Shown: positions 1-8,703 of the stretch, in pieces
How positions within the stretch are numbered: position 1 is the first letter of the stretch
How the letters are laid out: every line of letters starts with the position of its first letter
Assembly (NCBI RefSeq): GCF_018614195.1
Contig: NZ_JAGGOT010000008.1
Location: forward strand, 62,001 to 126,000
Direction of reading: 5' to 3'
From: Streptomyces sp. ISL-43
Lineage (GTDB): Bacteria; Actinomycetota; Actinomycetes; Streptomycetales; Streptomycetaceae
DNA length: 64,000 nt
Notes under the pieces: generated by a model
Told to the model about the DNA's origin: nothing
What the model saw: only the letters and a program-made list of their open reading frames with translations
Database searches by the model: none
Made by a program: the position numbers and the translations under genes

Positions 1-831
1 GCCCTGCCACCACTGGCGCCCGGTCCCGGCGACGGTTTCGACAGTGCCCGTGGCGGGGTCGAAGCGGCGCAGCGCGTGATTGACGGTGTCGGCGACGATC
101 ACGGACCCGTCGGGCAGCAGCGCCAGCCCCTGCGGCTCGCTGAAGCTCCCGGCGGTGAAGCCGCGCTCCCCGCTGCCGACGCGTCGTACGACGCTCTCCC
201 CGTCGGCGGCCAGCTCCACCAGCTGGTGGCGCGTCGAGTCGGAGACGAGGAAGTTCCCGGACGGCAGCGGGAGCGCCTTCCCGGGGAACCGCAGCACACC
301 CGCCACCGGCTCGGGAGCCACGTACGGCCCGTCCCCGCGCCGCAGCGTCCCCTTGGCCTCGTGCTCGGCCTCCAGCTCCTCGACGAGTCGCGCGATGGCG
401 TGCGCGTGCCCCTCGCCGGCGTGCTGCGCGACGATGTACCCCTCGGGGTCGATCACCACGAGCGTGGGCCACGCGCGGACGGCGTACTGCTTCCAGGTCG
501 CGAGCTCGGGGTCGTCGAGCACGGGGTGGTGCACCCCGTACCGCTCGACGGCGTCGACCACGGCGGCGTGCTCGGCCTCGTGCACGAACTTCGGCGAGTG
601 CACCCCGATGATCACGACGGTGTCGCGGTGCTTCTCCTCCAGCTCGCGCAACTCGTCGAGGACGTGCAGGCAGTTAATGCAGCAAAAGGTCCAAAAATCC
701 AAGATCACAACACGTCCCCGCAGGTCGGCGAGGGTGTACGGCTTACCGCCGGTGTTGAGCCAGCCGCCCTTGCCGATCAGCTCGGGGGCACGGACTCGGG
801 CGCGACGGGGTGCGGACGCGGCAGAATTCAT
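1..831 (-). CDS. Thioredoxin-like/NHL-repeat protein (3' end outside window)
   Basis: The 277 codons present start at ATG 829-831 and run off the left edge. Residues about 15-150 form a TlpA/thioredoxin-like fold with the redox motif FCCINC (a CxxC), followed by the usual WPTLVVIDPEG segment. After a linker, at least two NHL-type beta-propeller repeats follow (LPSGNFLVSDSTRHQ and LPDGSVIVADTVNHALRRFD). This is the architecture of NHLRC2-like bacterial proteins, probably a redox-active scaffold; no signal peptide is visible, so a cytoplasmic location is likely. It is transcribed divergently from the Uma2-type gene. The ribosome site is poor (a GGGG run close to the ATG). Family assignment is firm, substrate unknown. 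Confidence 0.9.
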   Translation of the reverse strand, partial: MNSAASAPRRARVRAPELIGKGGWLNTGGKPYTLADLRGRVVILDFWTFCCINCLHVLDELRELEEKHRDTVVIIGVHSPKFVHEAEHAAVVDAVERYGVHHPVLDDPELATWKQYAVRAWPTLVVIDPEGYIVAQHAGEGHAHAIARLVEELEAEHEAKGTLRRGDGPYVAPEPVAGVLRFPGKALPLPSGNFLVSDSTRHQLVELAADGESVVRRVGSGERGFTAGSFSEPQGLALLPDGSVIVADTVNHALRRFDPATGTVETVAGTGRQWWQG

Positions 832-933
832 GCCCCAAGGGTGCCACCCCGTCCTATGTGCACCCGTCCGGGTGACGACCCCGGGCGAAGCCCCGTGGGA
901 CGCTGGTCGAAGGCAGCGAAGGAGGCGTCCGGC

Positions 934-1488
934 ATGACCACCGCGCACGACTACAGCGAGGGCATCGACCCCGAGCACGCGCTGAAGTACGCCATCCAGC
1001 GCTGGCACGGGGACCGTAGCGAGATCGTTGAAGGGATCCTCACGCAACTGACGCCGAGCTGGGACCACGAACGAGCCGCGAAGCTCGTACGCCGCCAGAT
1101 CGAGGGGCGGGTGGACGAGCTCGGCTGTGTGGAGGGATCGGGGAATCTCGATCTGCCGGGCTCCGCGAACTGGTACGTCCCCGATATCGCCGTGGTCCCT
1201 GAGGACCTCGCACAGGGTGGCTCGTCGCTACTGCCCGACCAGACCCTCCTGATTGTCGAGGTCACCTCGAAGTCCAACGCCGAGACCGACCGGGTCGTCA
1301 AGCGGAAGCGGTATGCCGAGTACGGCGCGCCGCTGTACCTGCTGGTCGACCGGCTGGAGAAGACCGTCACCCTGTTCGGCGGCCCGGGCCGCCTCGGCTA
1401 CACCGACGTCGACGGTCCGCACCCCTTCGGGACCCCGGTCCACCTCCCGGCCCCGTTCGACCTCGACCTCGACACCAGCGGGCTCTAG
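934..1488 (+). CDS. Uma2/DUF820 family PD-(D/E)XK nuclease-like protein
   Basis: 184 aa, start ATG at 934 with GGAGG at 921-925. A longer open frame continues upstream but without coding character. The Uma2 signature is clear: VEGILTQLTPS near the N-terminus, PDIAVVPED in the middle, then LIVEVTSKSNAETDR and KRKRYAEYGAPLYLLVD, giving the D...ExT/K spacing of a restriction-endonuclease-like fold. Members are common in Streptomyces and cyanobacteria in many copies and their role is unproved. The stop overlaps the stop of the convergent DUF4240 remnant by 2-3 bases. Confidence 0.9.
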   Translation: MTTAHDYSEGIDPEHALKYAIQRWHGDRSEIVEGILTQLTPSWDHERAAKLVRRQIEGRVDELGCVEGSGNLDLPGSANWYVPDIAVVPEDLAQGGSSLLPDQTLLIVEVTSKSNAETDRVVKRKRYAEYGAPLYLLVDRLEKTVTLFGGPGRLGYTDVDGPHPFGTPVHLPAPFDLDLDTSGL

Positions 1489-1716
1489 GCGAAGAGGGCC
1501 GTCAGGCGGGGGAGGCGGGGGGAGATTTCGGCGGTGTCGTCGAAGTCGAAGTCCCAGGACGGGTCCAGGGGCGGGTAGCTGATCGTGAAGGAGTCCGACG
1601 GCTATCTCCGGCGCCGGGTAGTGCGCGAGCAGCTCCGCCGCGCGCACCGCGACCTGGTCGGGCTCCGCGTCCGCGCGGGCTGTTTCGATCAGCTTCCAGA
1701 ACGTCTGCTTGTCCAT
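1485..1716 (-). pseudogene. DUF4240 protein remnant, internal deletion plus frameshift
   Basis: The first ~33 codons (MDKQTFWKLIETARADAE onward, ATG 1714-1716) match the DUF4240 N-terminus, which begins with an FWxLI helix. Around position 1600 the reading frame changes. The other frame supplies an acidic tail (SYPPLDPSWDFDFDD then RLPRLTALFA) ending at a stop at 1485-1487, which is the typical DUF4240 C-terminus. About 100 residues of the middle domain are missing, so this is a two-frame relic, not a short functional gene. The family is of unknown function. Confidence 0.75.
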
Positions 1717-1744
1717 GGGCCGAGCGTCGCACCCGGGTCTGACA

Positions 1745-1912
1745 TCACGTCGTGAACGCGTGGAGGGAGCGGACGAGGGACGTCACGAACGCTTCGCGGG
1801 TCGGCTCGGGCAGGAGGTCGAGGGAGAGGTACGGGTTGAGGTCCTCCAGTTCGACCAGGAGGAGCTCGCCCGAGGGGGCGCGGCAGGCGTCCACGCGCTG
1901 GCCCGCTCGGCC
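1745..1912 (-). pseudogene. C-terminal remnant of an ATP-grasp-like protein
   Basis: About 55 codons ending at 1745 read QRVDACRAPSGELLLVELED then LNPYLSL and a terminal helix. This resembles the last strands of small actinobacterial ATP-grasp proteins, which carry an ExExxxPxL motif binding metal-ATP. Upstream the frame continues only into a low-complexity 24-nt tandem repeat and then random-looking sequence, so the rest of the gene is gone. The identification is by pattern only and moderate. Confidence 0.5.
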
Positions 1913-1990
1913 GGGGCCGGGGACGGCCGAGCGGGCGGGGCCATGGACGGCCGCTCGGCCGGGGCCGGGGACGGCCGCTCGGCCGGCGGC
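1905..1990. repeat. 24-nt GC-rich tandem repeat, about 3.5 copies
   Basis: A 24-base unit (GCTCGGCCGGGG followed by CCGGGGACGGCC) occurs exactly at 1905-1928 and 1953-1976. A diverged copy lies between them and a partial copy starts at 1977. It abuts the truncated ATP-grasp-like remnant and may mark the point where the gene was lost. Confidence 0.8.
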
Positions 1991-2101
1991 TCCGGCTGCC
2001 CCGCCGCCGGTGCCGCCCCTCTGTCCCCTATGTCCCCGTCCGCCACGTCCCGCACTCACCCTTCGTCTCGCGCTGACTTCGCACAAGTGGACCCCACCGG
2101 T

Positions 2102-2881
2102 TCAGCGACCCAGGCGGCGGTCCTTCAGGGCCGGGAACTGCTCCCGCGTCTCGGCGACCTTCGCCGGGTCGAGCTCCACCGTCAGCACGTCCTCGCCCGG
2201 GCCCGCCTCCGCCAGGACCTCGCCCCACGGGTCGACGACCAGGCTGTGGCCGGCCTGCTCGACGCCCGCGTGGGTGCCGGACAGCCCGCACGCGAGGACG
2301 TACGACTGGTTCTCGACGGCCCGTGCGCGGTTCAGGAGGGTCCAGTGGGAGCGGCGGCGGGCCGGCCAGCCCGCGGCCACCACCATCGTCGTCGCCCCGG
2401 CGTCGACCAGGCCGCGGAACAGTTCCGGGAAGCGAAGATCGTAGCAGGTGGCGATGCCGAGCGTCTGCTCCGGCAGGGCGACGGTGGTCAGGGAGTCGCC
2501 GGCGGACATCAGGACCGCCTCGCCCTGGTCGAAGCCGAAGCGGTGGATCTTGCGGTAGGTGGCCGCGAGCTCGCCCGTCGGGGAGAGGACGAGCGCGGTG
2601 TTGTAGAGGGAGCCGTCGCCCGCGCGCTCCACGAAGGAACCGGCGTGCAGCCAGACCCCCGCGTCGCGGGCCGCCTTGGACATGGCCTCGTAGGTCGGGC
2701 CGTCCAGCGGCTCCGCCTCCGTCTCGAACTGCTCGTAGGCGAAGGCCCCGATGGTCCACAGCTCGGGGAGGACGACGAGATCGGAGGCGGACTGTTCGCG
2801 TACGAGGTCGGCCGCGCGGGAGCGGCGGGAACCCACCGACTCCCCCTCATTCACCGCGATTTGGATCAGGGAAGCGCGCAC
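2102..2881 (-). CDS. Carbon-nitrogen hydrolase (nitrilase superfamily)
   Basis: 259 aa, close to the usual ~260-270 aa. The Glu-Lys-Cys triad is present: E40 in VLPELW, K111 in YRKIHRFGF, and C146 in ATCYDLRFPELFR. It should be a cytosolic amidase; the YRKIHRFGFDQGE and CYDLRFPE motifs resemble the Nit2/omega-amidase and deaminated-glutathione amidase branch, but the substrate cannot be fixed from sequence. It is divergent from the mycothiol-dependent isomerase-family gene across a ~155-bp promoter interval. Confidence 0.93.
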   Translation of the reverse strand: MRASLIQIAVNEGESVGSRRSRAADLVREQSASDLVVLPELWTIGAFAYEQFETEAEPLDGPTYEAMSKAARDAGVWLHAGSFVERAGDGSLYNTALVLSPTGELAATYRKIHRFGFDQGEAVLMSAGDSLTTVALPEQTLGIATCYDLRFPELFRGLVDAGATTMVVAAGWPARRRSHWTLLNRARAVENQSYVLACGLSGTHAGVEQAGHSLVVDPWGEVLAEAGPGEDVLTVELDPAKVAETREQFPALKDRRLGR

Positions 2882-3036
2882 AGTACCACCGTCCTGGCAT
2901 TCAAGCCGTCAACTCGGGCCTACGATCGTCACACGAAAGCACTGCCGGGGTGCTCTTCGGCAGCGTAGTTTTGAAGCCATTGCATAAGCTTCCAGAACGC
3001 GCCAACGCGCCAATGAACAGCACGCGAGGGGTCCCG

Positions 3037-3867
3037 TTGACCGTCCATCCGCATCCCAGCCTTCAGCCCTATGCCGACGCGTGGACGCACTCCATCGAGG
3101 CGATATCCGAGCTGGTCCTTCCGCTGACGGAGGGCGAGTGGAGCAGGGCGACGCCCTGCCCCAACTGGTCCGTGCGTGATGTCGTGTCACACATCATCGG
3201 CATTGAATGCGAGCAGCTCGGCGACCCCCGGCCGATCCACACCCTGCCCAGGGACCTGCGGCACGTGGTCGACGAGTTCTCCCGGTACATGGAGGTGCAG
3301 GTCGACGTACGGCGTCACCACACCGCGCCGGAGATGACCTCGGAGCTGGAGTACACGGTCATCCGCCGCTCGCGCCAACTCCGCAACGAGAAGCGGGATC
3401 CGGACACCTTGATTCGCGGACCGCTGGGCGAGCCGGCGACGCTGGAGCACTCGCTGCGGCTGCGCGCCTTCGACGTGTGGATCCACGAGCAGGACCTGCG
3501 GGCGGCGCTGGGCGCGCTGGGGAACTGGGACTCCCCGGGCGCGCACGTGGCCCGGGACGTCCTGCTGGCCGGGCTGCCGAAGGTCGTCGCGAAGAAGGCG
3601 GGCGCGCCCGCGAACTCCGCGGTCGTCATCGACGTGCACGGAGCACTGGAGTTCATGCGGACCGTACGGGTCGACGCGGAAGGGCGCGGCACGATCGACA
3701 AGGCCCCGTCGCTGGGGCCGGCGGTGACGCTGACGCTGGACTGGGAGACGTACGTACGCCTCGCGGCCGGCCGCGTGCGGGCGCACTCGGTCGCCGACCG
3801 GGTGAAGGTGGAGGGCGACCAGGCGCTGGCGGAGGCCATCCTGACGCACTTCTCCGTGACGCCGTAG
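3037..3867 (+). CDS. Maleylpyruvate isomerase family mycothiol-dependent protein
   Basis: 276 aa from TTG 3037, chosen because GAGGGG lies just upstream; an in-frame ATG at 3013 lacks a good site. The N-terminal DinB-like four-helix domain carries the metal-binding MDMPI signature (WSRATPCPNWSVRDVVSHIIGIE) and a later histidine (FDVWIHEQDLRAAL). A C-terminal SCP2-like segment follows (VTLTLDWETYVRLAAGR, then KVEGDQALAEAIL). The family uses mycothiol or divalent metal; the exact reaction is unknown. The gene is monocistronic and convergent with the MFS gene. Confidence 0.88.
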   Translation: MTVHPHPSLQPYADAWTHSIEAISELVLPLTEGEWSRATPCPNWSVRDVVSHIIGIECEQLGDPRPIHTLPRDLRHVVDEFSRYMEVQVDVRRHHTAPEMTSELEYTVIRRSRQLRNEKRDPDTLIRGPLGEPATLEHSLRLRAFDVWIHEQDLRAALGALGNWDSPGAHVARDVLLAGLPKVVAKKAGAPANSAVVIDVHGALEFMRTVRVDAEGRGTIDKAPSLGPAVTLTLDWETYVRLAAGRVRAHSVADRVKVEGDQALAEAILTHFSVTP

Positions 3868-4005
3868 CCGACCGGCCGGCCGGCCACACCCGGACTCCTG
3901 CGCGCGCGGCACACGCGGCCGCGCGGCCCGCTCGTAGGGACGGGGGTCTGTCCCGCCCGGCCCATGTCAGAGGACGCGGGCCCCGGCGCCTACGTGCACC
4001 CCGTC

Positions 4006-5400
4006 CTACGTGCACCGGGCCGGCGGGGCCGCGGCCCGTTCCGGCAGCAGCACCGGCACCGGCACCGGCACCGACCGCTCGCGTTCGCGGGCCAGGGCCC
4101 GGCCGCGCAGGCGCAGGATCTGGGCGATGCCGAACACCTCCAGGACGAAGACCGAAGAGAACGCGACGCGGTAGTTGTCGCCCGTGGCGTCGAGGAGCAG
4201 GCCCACCACCAGCAGGGTCGTCATGGACGCGATGAAGCCGCCCATGTTGGTGATCCCGGATGCCGTGCCCTGGCGCTCCGCCGGGTTGGCCGGACGGGCG
4301 AAGTCGAAGCCGATCATCGAGGCCGGACCGCACGTGCCCAGCACCAGGCACAGGCAGACCAGCAGCCACATCGGGGCGTGGTCCCCCGGGTAGACCAGGA
4401 CCGAGCCCCACAGCAGCGCGGTGACGGCGACCGTGCCGAGCGCGAGGGGGATCCGCGAGGACTGCCGCCGGCCCACGACCTGGCCGTAGACCAGGCCGAG
4501 TGCCATGTTCGAGGCGACGACCAGCGTCAGCAGCCCGCCCGCGGTGGTGCGCGAGAGGCCTTGCGCCTCGACGAGGAACGGCATGCCCCACAGCAGCAGG
4601 AACACCATCGCCGGGAACTGCGTGGTGAAGTGCACCCACAGGCCGAGCTTGGTGCCCGGCTCCTTCCAGGAGTCGGAGATCTGGCGCCGTACGAATTCCC
4701 CCGCGCCGAAGCCTCCCGCCCCGGTGGCCGCCGGCGCGGGCTCGTGGCCCTCGGGGTGGTCGCGCAGGAACAGCACGAGCGGGACCAGCACGATCAGCCC
4801 CGCCACCGCACTGCCCGCGAACGCCGGGATCCAGCCGACCCCGTGCAGGACGGGCGCCAGCACCAGGGTGGAGACCAGGTTGCCCGCCATCCCGATCAGG
4901 CCCGCCAGCTGCGCCATCAGCGGGCCCCGGCGGGCGGGGAACCAGCGCGTCCCGAGCCGCAGCACGGAGATGAAGGTCATGGCGTCGCCGCATCCCAGCA
5001 GGGCGCGGGCGGCCAGGGCCATCCCGTAGGAGGGGGAGAGCGCGAAGCCGATCTGGCCGGCGGTGAAGAGCACCGCGCCCAGGGTGAGGACCTTCTTGGT
5101 GCCGAGCCGGTCCACCATCAGGCCGACGGGTATCTGCATGCCCGCGTACACCAGCAGTTGCAGGAGGGAGAAGGTGGACAGCGCGGAGGCGTTCACGTGG
5201 AAGCGGTCGGCGGCCTCCAGCCCCGCGACGCCGAGGCTGGTGCGGAAGATGACCGCGACGAAGTACACGGCGACGCCGATCGACCACACCAGGACCGCCT
5301 TGCGGCCGCCCGGTGGATCCTTGACGACGGGCACGACGGGCACAAGGGGCACAGCAGGAGCAGCGGCCGGAGCCGCCGCCCCGCCGGCCTCGGCGCTCAT
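4006..5400 (-). CDS. MFS transporter
   Basis: 464 aa with about 12 hydrophobic spans, the ACS/NarK-like loop 2-3 motif (GLMVDRLGTKKVL), and a second-half glycine-rich helix (GTASGITNMGGFIASMTTLLVV). The N-terminus is Ala/Pro/Val-rich and the C-terminus is charged and Pro/Val-rich (short valine-proline repeats). The ATG at 5398-5400 overlaps the TGA of the upstream GntR gene (ATGA), so the two are co-translated and the regulator probably controls this transporter. The substrate is likely an organic acid, judging from the FCD regulator, but unproved. Confidence 0.93.
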   Translation of the reverse strand: MSAEAGGAAAPAAAPAVPLVPVVPVVKDPPGGRKAVLVWSIGVAVYFVAVIFRTSLGVAGLEAADRFHVNASALSTFSLLQLLVYAGMQIPVGLMVDRLGTKKVLTLGAVLFTAGQIGFALSPSYGMALAARALLGCGDAMTFISVLRLGTRWFPARRGPLMAQLAGLIGMAGNLVSTLVLAPVLHGVGWIPAFAGSAVAGLIVLVPLVLFLRDHPEGHEPAPAATGAGGFGAGEFVRRQISDSWKEPGTKLGLWVHFTTQFPAMVFLLLWGMPFLVEAQGLSRTTAGGLLTLVVASNMALGLVYGQVVGRRQSSRIPLALGTVAVTALLWGSVLVYPGDHAPMWLLVCLCLVLGTCGPASMIGFDFARPANPAERQGTASGITNMGGFIASMTTLLVVGLLLDATGDNYRVAFSSVFVLEVFGIAQILRLRGRALARERERSVPVPVPVLLPERAAAPPARCT

Positions 5401-6047
5401 CGGTCGGACCCCCGCACCAGTTCCGCGACCCGGCCCACGTGCGCCCGTACCGCGGCGGCGGCCGTCTCGGCGTCGCCCGCGCGCAGCGCGTCGAGGATCT
5501 CCGTGTGCTCGGACAGCGTCCGCTCCACCCGGTCGGGGTGCGCGTGCAGCACGGCGACTCCCATGCGCAGCTGGCGGTCGCGCAGCTGGTCGTAGAGGCG
5601 GCTCAGGATCTGGTTGCCGGCGCTGCGCACGATCTCCGCGTGGAAGGCCCGGTCCGCGGCCATCATCGCGCCGAGCTCGCCGGCGGCGCCGAGCCGGCGC
5701 TGCTCCTCGATGAGCTCCGCGAGCCGCTCCAGCAGGCCGGGCGGGGCGGGCACGGCCCTGCGGACGGTGAACTCCTCGACCAGCAGACGGGTTTCGATCA
5801 CGTCGGCGATCTCCTGGGCGGAGACCGGGAGGACGAGGGCGCCCTTCTTCGGGTACAGCTTCAGCAGCCCCTCGGTCTCCAGCCGCAGCAGCGCCTCGCG
5901 GACCGGCGTGCGGGAGACCCCGACGGCGACGGCGAGCTCGCCTTCCGTCAGCAGGGTCCCGCCCTCGTAGTGGCGCTCCAGCACGCCCCGCTTCACGTGC
6001 TGGTAGACGCGTTCGGCGGCGGTCGGGGCGGTGGTGGCTGATGGCAT
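5397..6047 (-). CDS. GntR family regulator, FCD (FadR-like) subfamily
   Basis: 216 aa from ATG 6045-6047. The N-terminal winged helix has the GntR signature (GGTLLTEGELAVAVGVSRTP then VREALLRLETEGLL). Residues ~80-210 are the all-helical FCD ligand domain, with a conserved Asp/His set in DRAFHAEIV and SEHTEILDALRAGD that usually binds a metal and a carboxylate effector. It is the first gene of a two-gene unit with the MFS transporter (ATGA overlap). The short, A+T-richer leader at 6048-6080 (TTGTATCTATG on the minus strand) probably holds the promoter and operator. Confidence 0.93.
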   Translation of the reverse strand: MPSATTAPTAAERVYQHVKRGVLERHYEGGTLLTEGELAVAVGVSRTPVREALLRLETEGLLKLYPKKGALVLPVSAQEIADVIETRLLVEEFTVRRAVPAPPGLLERLAELIEEQRRLGAAGELGAMMAADRAFHAEIVRSAGNQILSRLYDQLRDRQLRMGVAVLHAHPDRVERTLSEHTEILDALRAGDAETAAAAVRAHVGRVAELVRGSDR

Positions 6048-6130
6048 GCGCACAGCATAGATACAACAGAGGTGCAAGCCGCCGCCCGTCCAGGATGCGG
6101 ACCCCCACCGGCGGGGCCCCTCACCGGCCC

Positions 6131-6454
6131 TCACTCCCCCGGCGCCGCCACCACCACGTCCAGGACGAACTCGTCGTACGGCGCCTCCTGCGGATACGGC
6201 GGCCGGACCTGCGCGAACCGGATCCGCGCCCGGCCGCCCGCCCGGGCCCGTACGACGTACACGCGCTCGACGCTCGCCCCGGGCAGCGGAGGCTCCGCGG
6301 CGGCGGGCGGCGGCGGGCCCTCGGACACGGAGACGGCGTCCGCGTCCCCGGTCACCTGCCAGGTCCACACGTACCCGCGCGCACCACGCCCTGTCAGCCG
6401 CAGCTCGTACGGCTCACCCGGGGCCAGCGACACCTCGCGTACCTCCACGCGCAC
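6131..6454 (-). CDS. Chagasin-like protease inhibitor (I42 family)
   Basis: 107 aa. The layout fits the Ig-like chagasin fold: a first loop before GYVWTWQ (the usual NPTTGYxW region, here GRGARGY), a proline/glycine-rich middle, then ARAGGRARIRFAQ and a third loop RPPYPQ in place of RPW, and a final strand DEFVLDVVV. The loops that block the active site are diverged, so the call rests on fold pattern and context. It lies 33 bp downstream of, and is co-oriented with, a papain-family protease gene, the target class of chagasins. No signal peptide is seen, matching the protease. Confidence 0.75.
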   Translation of the reverse strand: MRVEVREVSLAPGEPYELRLTGRGARGYVWTWQVTGDADAVSVSEGPPPPAAAEPPLPGASVERVYVVRARAGGRARIRFAQVRPPYPQEAPYDEFVLDVVVAAPGE

Positions 6455-6487
6455 TCCTCTTCGCCCGGCCCCCGAGACCGGGTCCCC

Positions 6488-8410
6488 TCACGCCGGGCCG
6501 ATCACGGCCCCTTCGTGCCAGCCCGCGCCGTCGCGCCAGTAGTGCTGGAGCAGGCGGTCGGTGCGCAGGGCGATCACCTCCAGGTTGAACCCGAAGCTGC
6601 CCTGCAGCATCCCGGTGACGGCCAGCACGTCGTGGCCGAAGACCGCGGAGCGCTGCCAGGCCGTACCGGCCGCGTTGCCGCGCCACCAGTGCTCGATCCG
6701 GCCGCCCGCACCCGTCACGCACAGCTCGTAGTTCCCGGCGGTGTCCTCGTCGGCCGCCCCGTGCTGCGCCTCGATCATGCAGGGTGCGGAGGTGATCCCG
6801 GCGCCGAAGATCTCGCCGGGGCGCCAGACGAAGCCGTTCGGGTCGTCGCGCCACCACAGCTGCATCCGGCCGTCGGTGCGGGCGGCCACCAGGTCCAGGT
6901 GGCGGGAACGGGTCTGGATCAGGGCCGGGCCGTAGTGGGCGATGCCGGAGGCGAAGCGGCCGCCGTCGTTCCAGGTCCAGGGGGCGCCGTTGATGCGCCA
7001 CCAGTGGTTCAGGCGGCCGTCGGCGGTGCGGACGACCACCTCGAAGTTGCCCGGCGCCCCGTAGTCGCTCTGGATGAAGCCCGGGGTCGAGCCGATCGCC
7101 GCGTCGCCCGGGCCGAATGCGCCGCCGTCGCGCCAGGCGCCGCCGGACTGCTCGTAGTACCAGTGGCGCAGCCGGCCGCCGGCGGTCACGTGCAGCGACT
7201 CCATGTTCCGGTTGTAGGTGGTGCCCGTGAAGGCCGGCTGGCCGGAGGCGTCCGACGCGAAGGCCCGGCCGCGGGCCCACGGGAAGGGGTCGTCGCCCCC
7301 GCGCCACCAGTGCTGGAGCGAGCCGCCGCCGCCCCGCGCCGCCATCTCGAAGTTGCGGTGGGCGCGCCCGTTGCCGCTCTCGTAGACGTTCCCGGCGTGC
7401 AGGCGGCGCTTGCTCCACGGGTCGATGTTGGTGTCCTGCAGCCCGCACTTCGCCCAGTCGTCGATCCGCGCCTCGCCGTACGCGATCCGGCCGTAGCCGC
7501 CCACGTGGTAGCCGGTCCCCCAGGAGTTCTTGAACAGCCAGCAGCCGGCCGCGTCGTCGTAGCCGGTGATCAGGACGCAGTGGCCGCCCGCCAGGCGGTC
7601 GCTGGTGCGGTGGTAGACGCCGGAGCCGAGGCCGAAGAAGTCCTCGTACACGTCGAAGCAGGCGGTCAGCGGGCCCACCGTGTCCAGCCACGCCTTCTGC
7701 TGCTCCACGTCGCCGAGCCGGACGTGCCCGGTGATGCGGACGGTCCGGCCGGAGCGGTCCCAGCTCGGGGTGTACTCGGCCCGCCAGGCCTCCCGGCGGT
7801 CGACGGGGGTACCGGGCGGCGGCGGCGAGTACGGCCAGCAGCCCGGGTCCGCGAGTCCGCCGTTGGTCCGGATCCAGTCGAGGGCGGCCTCGGGGCTGCC
7901 CGTCTGCCCGCAGGGGGCCTTCATCCCGTCGTGCACGTCCCCCTCGGACCGCTCGGCCCACACGTGGTGCTCGATGCGGGCCATCGACTCCACCAGGCCG
8001 GCCGCCCCGAACGCCCAGCACGCGCTGCACGGGTTCTGGTCCTTCACCTTGGTGAGCCAGGGCCAGCCCCACCGGCTCCGCCAGTCCACGGCGGAGGGGC
8101 GGGCGGTGGGGGCCCGGGTTCCCGTGCCCGTGCCCGTGCCCGGGAGCAGGCCGTGCGCCGTCCTGCGCCGGGTGAGGTGCGGATTGCCACTGGCCCGGCC
8201 CACGAGGCTCCGCAGGTCCACCGGCGGCGCGGCCTCGGCGGGGGTCAGCTCGACTGCCGCCGCCGTGCTCGCCCCCAGGCCCAGGGCGGGCCGCGGTACG
8301 GGATCCCCGTCGGCGAGGTGCTCGCTCACGGACCACCGCGCCCCGCGCGCCGCGAGCAGGGCCCGCAGCTCCCCCGCCGTCTGGACACGCCCCTCCGACT
8401 GCTCCGGCAT
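6488..8410 (-). CDS. Papain-family (C1) cysteine protease with C-terminal beta-propeller repeats
   Basis: 640 aa from ATG 8408-8410. The C1 catalytic set is complete: Q125 and C131 in VKDQNPCSACWAFG, His in GGHCVLITGYD, and Asn in FKNSWGTGYHVGGYG. Residues ~1-105 look like a short propeptide-like region with a Gly-Thr run. After residue ~345, six ~50-residue repeats carry an HWWR or HYWR core (QHWWRGG, RHWYYEQ, NHWWRIN, QLWWRDD, EHWWRGN, QHYWRDG), the pattern of PLL/tachylectin-like sugar-binding propellers. There is no signal peptide, unusual for a C1 protease. The likely inhibitor gene follows directly. Confidence 0.9.
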   Translation of the reverse strand: MPEQSEGRVQTAGELRALLAARGARWSVSEHLADGDPVPRPALGLGASTAAAVELTPAEAAPPVDLRSLVGRASGNPHLTRRRTAHGLLPGTGTGTGTRAPTARPSAVDWRSRWGWPWLTKVKDQNPCSACWAFGAAGLVESMARIEHHVWAERSEGDVHDGMKAPCGQTGSPEAALDWIRTNGGLADPGCWPYSPPPPGTPVDRREAWRAEYTPSWDRSGRTVRITGHVRLGDVEQQKAWLDTVGPLTACFDVYEDFFGLGSGVYHRTSDRLAGGHCVLITGYDDAAGCWLFKNSWGTGYHVGGYGRIAYGEARIDDWAKCGLQDTNIDPWSKRRLHAGNVYESGNGRAHRNFEMAARGGGGSLQHWWRGGDDPFPWARGRAFASDASGQPAFTGTTYNRNMESLHVTAGGRLRHWYYEQSGGAWRDGGAFGPGDAAIGSTPGFIQSDYGAPGNFEVVVRTADGRLNHWWRINGAPWTWNDGGRFASGIAHYGPALIQTRSRHLDLVAARTDGRMQLWWRDDPNGFVWRPGEIFGAGITSAPCMIEAQHGAADEDTAGNYELCVTGAGGRIEHWWRGNAAGTAWQRSAVFGHDVLAVTGMLQGSFGFNLEVIALRTDRLLQHYWRDGAGWHEGAVIGPA

Positions 8411-8703
8411 TCCGGCCCCCCAACGCACCGTACGGATCCGAGCCCCGGGAGCGTCCACCTGGGCGGGGGGCGCGTCAAGGGGGTCCGTACGGTCGCGCGG
8501 CGGCACGCGGGGGCGCTGGCCGCTTCGTGAACGGGAGCCCCGGGGGCCGGGCGTGCCGCAGCCCGGGGTGCACCGGGGCGGGGCCGCTGCCGCGGAGGGA
8601 ACCGGAGCCCCGGGGCGGGGGCGTGCCACGCTCGGCCGCGAGGGCCCGGCGGGGCGCTGCCGCTCCTGGGCGGGCAGCGCCGGGGCCGGGGGTGCGGCAG
8701 CCG
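8411..8703. other. Intergenic, GC-rich
   Basis: This 293-bp stretch lies between the protease start and the end of the repeat-rich secreted protein gene. It is extremely GC-rich with several overlapping short inverted and direct repeats (CCCCGGGG and GGGGC runs). Part of it probably serves as a terminator for the upstream gene and a promoter for the protease, but I see no clean single hairpin or hexamer pair. Confidence 0.5.

Noticed and set aside
5190..5203. GTTCACGTGG as another parS
   Set aside because: Only the central CACGTG and a few flanking bases match; too many mismatches outside the core.
4006..6108. A single 700-codon open frame covering the MFS and GntR region
   Set aside because: Its N-terminal half is a shadow frame over the GntR gene; the MFS protein starts at 5400, right at the GntR stop.
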